Assembly (NCBI RefSeq): GCF_000513935.1
Contig: NZ_AZUY01000034.1
Location: 1-64,000, forward strand
Length of the DNA stretch: 64,000 nt
Source of the DNA: Mesorhizobium sp. WSM3626
GTDB lineage: Bacteria; Pseudomonadota; Alphaproteobacteria; Rhizobiales; Rhizobiaceae
Direction: 5' to 3'
The translations under genes and the position numbers were made by a program. Under the pieces are notes generated by a model. The model saw only the letters and a list, made by a program, of their open reading frames with translations. It did not search any database and was not told the DNA's origin. Below are positions 60,905 through 64,000 of the stretch, piece by piece. How positions within the stretch are numbered: position 1 is the first letter of the stretch; every line of letters begins with the position of its first letter.

Positions 60905-61690
60905 ATGGACGACAGCGAAGACGAGCGCTACCGCGCGCCGGCGCTCGACAAGGGGCTCGACATCCTCGAACTGCTGGCTGGCGTCGACGGCGGCCTGACG
61001 CAGGCGGAAATCGCCAAGAAACTCGACCGCAGCCCCAATGAATTTTATCGCATGCTGGACCGGCTGGTGCGGCGTGGCTACGTCACGCGGCTGGACGGCG
61101 ACCGCTATTCGCTGACGCTCAAGCTGTTTGGCCTGGCGCAATTGCACGCGCCGGTGCGGCGGCTGGTTTCCTATGCGACGCCGCTGATGCGCGAGTTGGC
61201 CGAGACCTCGCAGCAAGCCAACCAACTCGTTGTTTTTGATCGCGGTTCCGCTGTCGTGATCGGCCAGCAGGAGGCGCCGAACTACTGGGGGATTTCGATC
61301 CGTGTCGGCTCCCACATTAGCCTGTTCGATACCGGTTCAGGCCACGTCCTGCTCGCCTTCCGTTCGCCGGAAGAGCGGCAGATGATGATCTCGGAGCATG
61401 TCCGCAGCACCGACAAGACCGCGCAGCCGGCCGAGTTCTTCGCCCGTCTCGACCAGATCCGCGACCGCGGCTACGAGATGATGGCTTCCATGCAGACCGC
61501 AGGCGTCTTCAATCTCTCCGCCCCGGTGCGCGGTTCCGACGGCAAGGCCATCGCGGCGCTGTCGATCCCCTACATAACCGTGGTCAACGCGCCGTCCGCG
61601 CCCGATATCACCCGGACCATCGAGCTGTTGCTGGCAACCTGCGAAAAGCTGTCGCACCTGGCCGGGTCGGCCGTCGGTTCATCGGCATGA
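60905..61690 (+). CDS. IclR-family transcriptional regulator
   Basis: This 261-residue protein has an N-terminal winged helix (GGLTQAEIAKKLDRSPNEFY, residues 29-48) and a C-terminal effector domain (ISIRVGSHISLFDTGSGHVL; GVFNLSAPVRGSDGKAIAAL). GGAGGGACGAG precedes ATG 60905. It is divergent from the transporter operon and followed by the lactonase-type gene after 65 bases, so it probably controls both. Confidence 0.9.
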   Translation: MDDSEDERYRAPALDKGLDILELLAGVDGGLTQAEIAKKLDRSPNEFYRMLDRLVRRGYVTRLDGDRYSLTLKLFGLAQLHAPVRRLVSYATPLMRELAETSQQANQLVVFDRGSAVVIGQQEAPNYWGISIRVGSHISLFDTGSGHVLLAFRSPEERQMMISEHVRSTDKTAQPAEFFARLDQIRDRGYEMMASMQTAGVFNLSAPVRGSDGKAIAALSIPYITVVNAPSAPDITRTIELLLATCEKLSHLAGSAVGSSA

Positions 61691-61755
61691 ATTCTTATTT
61701 GAATGAAGAATTCCCCCGTGAGATGATCTGAGAAAACCAGCGGAGGAGCATCGTC

Positions 61756-62595
61756 ATGATCATCGATACCCATTTGCATCTCATCGATCGCTCGGTGCTG
61801 CGCTATCCCTGGCTGGCCGGCGAGCCGGCACTGAACCGCGATTTCTCCTATGAAGAATACGCCACGGAGGCCCAGCGTGTCGGCGTCGGGTGCGTGCTGC
61901 ATATGGAGGTGGATGTCGACCCGGCTGACATCGAGGCGGAAACCGCCCGTGTCGAGGGCCTGTCGCGGCAAGCGGGCAGCATGCTCACCGGGGCGATTGC
62001 ATCTTGCCGTCCCGAGGAGGCGGATTTCCCTGCCTATCTTGAACGCCAGCGGGCAAATCCCTTCGTCAAAGGCTTTCGCCGTGTCCTCCACGTCGTGCCG
62101 GACGATCTTTCGGAAGGGGCATTGTTCCGTGACAACATCAAGCGGCTTGGCGGCACCGGTCTGACGTTCGACCTCGTCGTGCTGCCGCACCAGATTCCCA
62201 AGGCGATGGCGCTCGCCGATCTGGCTCCCGATGTCCAGTTCGTGCTCGATCATTGCGGTGTCCCCGACATCAAGGGCAACGCTGAGCATCCCTGGCGTGA
62301 ACACATGAGCGGGATCGCACGGCGCCCGAACGTGATGGCCAAGGTCTCCGGCGTGGTCGCCTATTCGGACTCCGGCAGTTGGACGGTCGAGACACTCCGG
62401 CCTTACGTCGAACACACCATCAATTCATTCGGCTGGGACCGTGTGGTCTGGGGTAGCGACTGGCCGGTCTGTACGCTTGGTGGTGGTCTCTCGACATGGG
62501 TGGCGGCGACACATGCGCTGCTTGCCGGCTGCAGTGTCTCGGAACGCGACAAGCTGTTGTCGGGTAACGCCCGAAAGCTGTGGCGGTTGAAGTAA
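61756..62595 (+). CDS. COG3618 amidohydrolase, probable sugar lactonase
   Basis: This 279-residue TIM-barrel protein begins MIIDTHLHLIDRSVLRYPWL (metal-binding HxH) and contains QFVLDHCGVP and VVWGSDWPVCTLGGG with the catalytic aspartate. The family contains L-fuconolactonase and L-rhamnonolactonase. It would hydrolyse the lactone made by the Gfo/Idh dehydrogenase, giving the acid for the enolase-type dehydratase. GCGGAGGAGC precedes ATG 61756. Confidence 0.85.
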   Translation: MIIDTHLHLIDRSVLRYPWLAGEPALNRDFSYEEYATEAQRVGVGCVLHMEVDVDPADIEAETARVEGLSRQAGSMLTGAIASCRPEEADFPAYLERQRANPFVKGFRRVLHVVPDDLSEGALFRDNIKRLGGTGLTFDLVVLPHQIPKAMALADLAPDVQFVLDHCGVPDIKGNAEHPWREHMSGIARRPNVMAKVSGVVAYSDSGSWTVETLRPYVEHTINSFGWDRVVWGSDWPVCTLGGGLSTWVAATHALLAGCSVSERDKLLSGNARKLWRLK

Positions 62596-62613
62596 CGATC
62601 CAGTTCAGGTCCC

Positions 62614-63771
62614 TCAGGTGGCCGCCTGCGTACTGGCCCGGAACAGGCTGATGAGATCGGCGACGACCTGGCCGGCCGGGTGGCCGGAGGTCAGGCCGGA
62701 ATTGATGCGGTCGGATGCCGCCTGCTGGAACGCCATGTAGCCGTCACGGCGCGGCCGCACCCAGGCGCCGTCCAGCGTCGCGCGCGTGTCCCGATAGAAA
62801 TTGCCGGTCGCTTCATTGACCGTCTGGTCTTCCCAGGCAGCCGCATGGCCCGGCTGGCCGCCGGCGGCAGCATAGATGCCGCGCTGGACACCGCCGCTGG
62901 CGACCCAGTAGGCGAAATCGATCGCGGCGTCTTTCGCCTTGGAAAAGGCCGAGACCGCAATGCCTGTGCCGCCGAGCGCCGAGCCGATCGGGCCATTGGA
63001 ACCAATGACCGGGATATCGGCAAAGGCCAGCCTGTTCGCGCGAAAACCCGACGCCGCATAAGAGACATAGCCATAGATCAGCGGCGCACAGACAATTCGG
63101 GAGCCGGCCTCGGCCATGCGCTCCGAAACGGCGATCGGGTCCATGTCGAAGCAGGTGGGGTCGACCAGCGCCGCGATCTCTCGCATCGTCTCGAAGACTT
63201 CGCAGCCCATCTCGACGTCGATAAGATCGCCCGACGGCTCGGTCGCGCAAGGGCGTCCGAGATTGCCGGCCAGCGTGTAGAATGTCATCAGGCAATGCGG
63301 TGGCCGCAGTGGCAGCAACACGCGGCCCTGCCGGGCAAGATCGAGCATCTCGCTCCACGTCGCTGCCGGCGCATCGAGCGCGTCCGGCCGCCAGGCCTGC
63401 ACCTGCGCCGCCGCGTCGATCGGAAACGCCCATTGCCGGCCCTGCCAGGTGTAACTCGGATAGGACTGGCCGACGCTGCCCGAGGCAAGCGCGGCGCGCT
63501 GCGCCTCGCGGCCGGTGACGTCGAGAGGCTCAAGACAGCGCTCCGCCGTGATCTGGCCGACATGCGGATGGTCGATGACGATCAAATCATAGGCGCGCGC
63601 CAGCTCCTCGACCGGGAAGGATTCGAAATCCTGCAGCGAACGCTTATCCCACCCGATCGCAACGCCGGTTTTCCGCTCCCACAGAGATGAACACGCGATC
63701 ATCGGATCATAGCCGCGCGGGTGGCTCCAGGTCATGCCCCTGAGTGTGGGCTTAAGGAAGCGCGTGCTCAC
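62614..63771 (-). CDS. Solute-binding-protein homologue lacking a signal peptide
   Basis: This 385-residue protein has the fold features of extracellular sugar-binding proteins (YDLIVIDHPHVGQITAERCL; QVQAWRPDALDAPAATWSEM; GGTGIAVSAFSKAKDAAIDF). It starts directly with MSTRFLKPTLRGMTWSHPRG, with no hydrophobic leader, so it should stay in the cytoplasm. The GTG start at 63771 overlaps the stop of the upstream CoA-transferase gene (GTGA) and has GAGGAG eight bases upstream inside that gene. Function unknown; the coupling suggests it binds or presents a substrate related to the CoA transferase. Confidence 0.75.
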   Translation of the reverse strand: MSTRFLKPTLRGMTWSHPRGYDPMIACSSLWERKTGVAIGWDKRSLQDFESFPVEELARAYDLIVIDHPHVGQITAERCLEPLDVTGREAQRAALASGSVGQSYPSYTWQGRQWAFPIDAAAQVQAWRPDALDAPAATWSEMLDLARQGRVLLPLRPPHCLMTFYTLAGNLGRPCATEPSGDLIDVEMGCEVFETMREIAALVDPTCFDMDPIAVSERMAEAGSRIVCAPLIYGYVSYAASGFRANRLAFADIPVIGSNGPIGSALGGTGIAVSAFSKAKDAAIDFAYWVASGGVQRGIYAAAGGQPGHAAAWEDQTVNEATGNFYRDTRATLDGAWVRPRRDGYMAFQQAASDRINSGLTSGHPAGQVVADLISLFRASTQAAT

Positions 63772-64000
63772 AGGCCGAACTCCTCGCGGATTTTCGCACT
63801 GTGCTCGCCGATGCGCGGCGCCGCGCGGTCGACCTTGGCTCTGATCCCATCAACCCTGAGCGGCGAACTGGTGGTCAGGATCGAGACATCATCCTCACGC
63901 GTCACCGTCTGCAGCATGTCGAGCGACTGGAAACCCTGGCTTGCCAGCATCTCCGGCCAGTTCAACACCTTGGCGCACCAGATGTCGGCCGGCTCCAGGA
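63768..64000 (-). CDS. CaiB/BaiF-type CoA transferase, C-terminal part (runs off the window)
   Basis: The last 76 codons of a minus-strand gene are visible; the frame is open to base 64000. It reads LEPADIWCAKVLNWPEMLAS and then SPLRVDGIRAKVDRAAPRIG followed by EHSAKIREEFGL, the typical C-terminal pattern of class III CoA transferases (substrate loop, then PLRxxG and GEH). The real start lies outside the window. Its stop overlaps the start of the next gene. Confidence 0.8.
   Translation of the reverse strand, partial: LEPADIWCAKVLNWPEMLASQGFQSLDMLQTVTREDDVSILTTSSPLRVDGIRAKVDRAAPRIGEHSAKIREEFGL

Noticed and set aside
54204-61570. Plus-strand open frames over the sugar operon
   Set aside because: All are antisense to transporter and enzyme genes with strong family motifs.

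Overview
This 64 kb window is high-GC chromosomal DNA from an alphaproteobacterium of the order Hyphomicrobiales. Gene content and order point to a Mesorhizobium-like rhizobium: an ehu/eut/doe ectoine cluster of the Sinorhizobium type, an Alphaproteobacterial tad locus, EcfG/RpoE2-type promoters and short C-rich palindromic repeats between genes. I see no rRNA, tRNA, CRISPR array, insertion sequence or phage gene.

Region 1 (1-14.4 kb): the end of an unidentified gene, a small membrane protein, a broken ribbon-helix-helix gene, a fatty acid hydroxylase and a Tad/Flp pilus locus. The pilus locus has cpaA (minus strand), then flp, cpaB, cpaC, a small lipoprotein, tadG, two tadE-like genes, cpaE, an L,D-transpeptidase, cpaF, tadB and tadC on the plus strand. 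A perfect CtrA-type box lies upstream of flp, and a decayed piece of a second tadG lies between tadG and tadE.

Region 2 (14.4-22 kb): a stress-response island of small hydrophilic proteins, a YciE/YciF-type ferritin-like protein, a LigC-type DNA ligase, a PPC-domain protein, a HAD-phosphatase/P-loop ATPase fusion and a stress-type SDR. Several genes carry GGAAC-N17/18-GTT promoters of the general stress sigma factor EcfG/RpoE2. An FMN reductase gene follows.

Region 3 (22-32 kb): fghA, a FAD amine oxidase, and a catabolic locus of an SDR, a HisD homologue, a zinc alcohol dehydrogenase, a HutC-type regulator and a sulfonate/taurine-type ABC transporter. The gene set resembles HpsP/HpsN/HpsO, so a C3-sulfonate such as 2,3-dihydroxypropane-1-sulfonate is the best substrate guess. 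Two near-identical HutC-like operators tie both halves into one regulon.

Region 4 (32-38.7 kb): a secreted small protein, a heterodimeric ABC exporter with one degenerate ATP site, a 2-hydroxyacid dehydrogenase, and remnants of an amine-oxidase-type gene and an aromatic amino acid ammonia-lyase.

Region 5 (38.7-53.3 kb): a complete ectoine/5-hydroxyectoine uptake and degradation cluster: a dehydrogenase, doeD, doeC and doeX on the minus strand, then enuR, ehuABCD, eutABC, doeA and doeB on the plus strand.

Region 6 (53.4-64 kb): a carbohydrate locus with a CUT1 ABC transporter, an enolase-superfamily dehydratase, a mutarotase, a Gfo/Idh dehydrogenase and a MaoC hydratase, divergent from an IclR regulator and a COG3618 lactonase-type amidohydrolase. 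At the edge is a solute-binding-protein homologue without a signal peptide, translationally coupled to a CaiB-type CoA transferase that runs out of the window.
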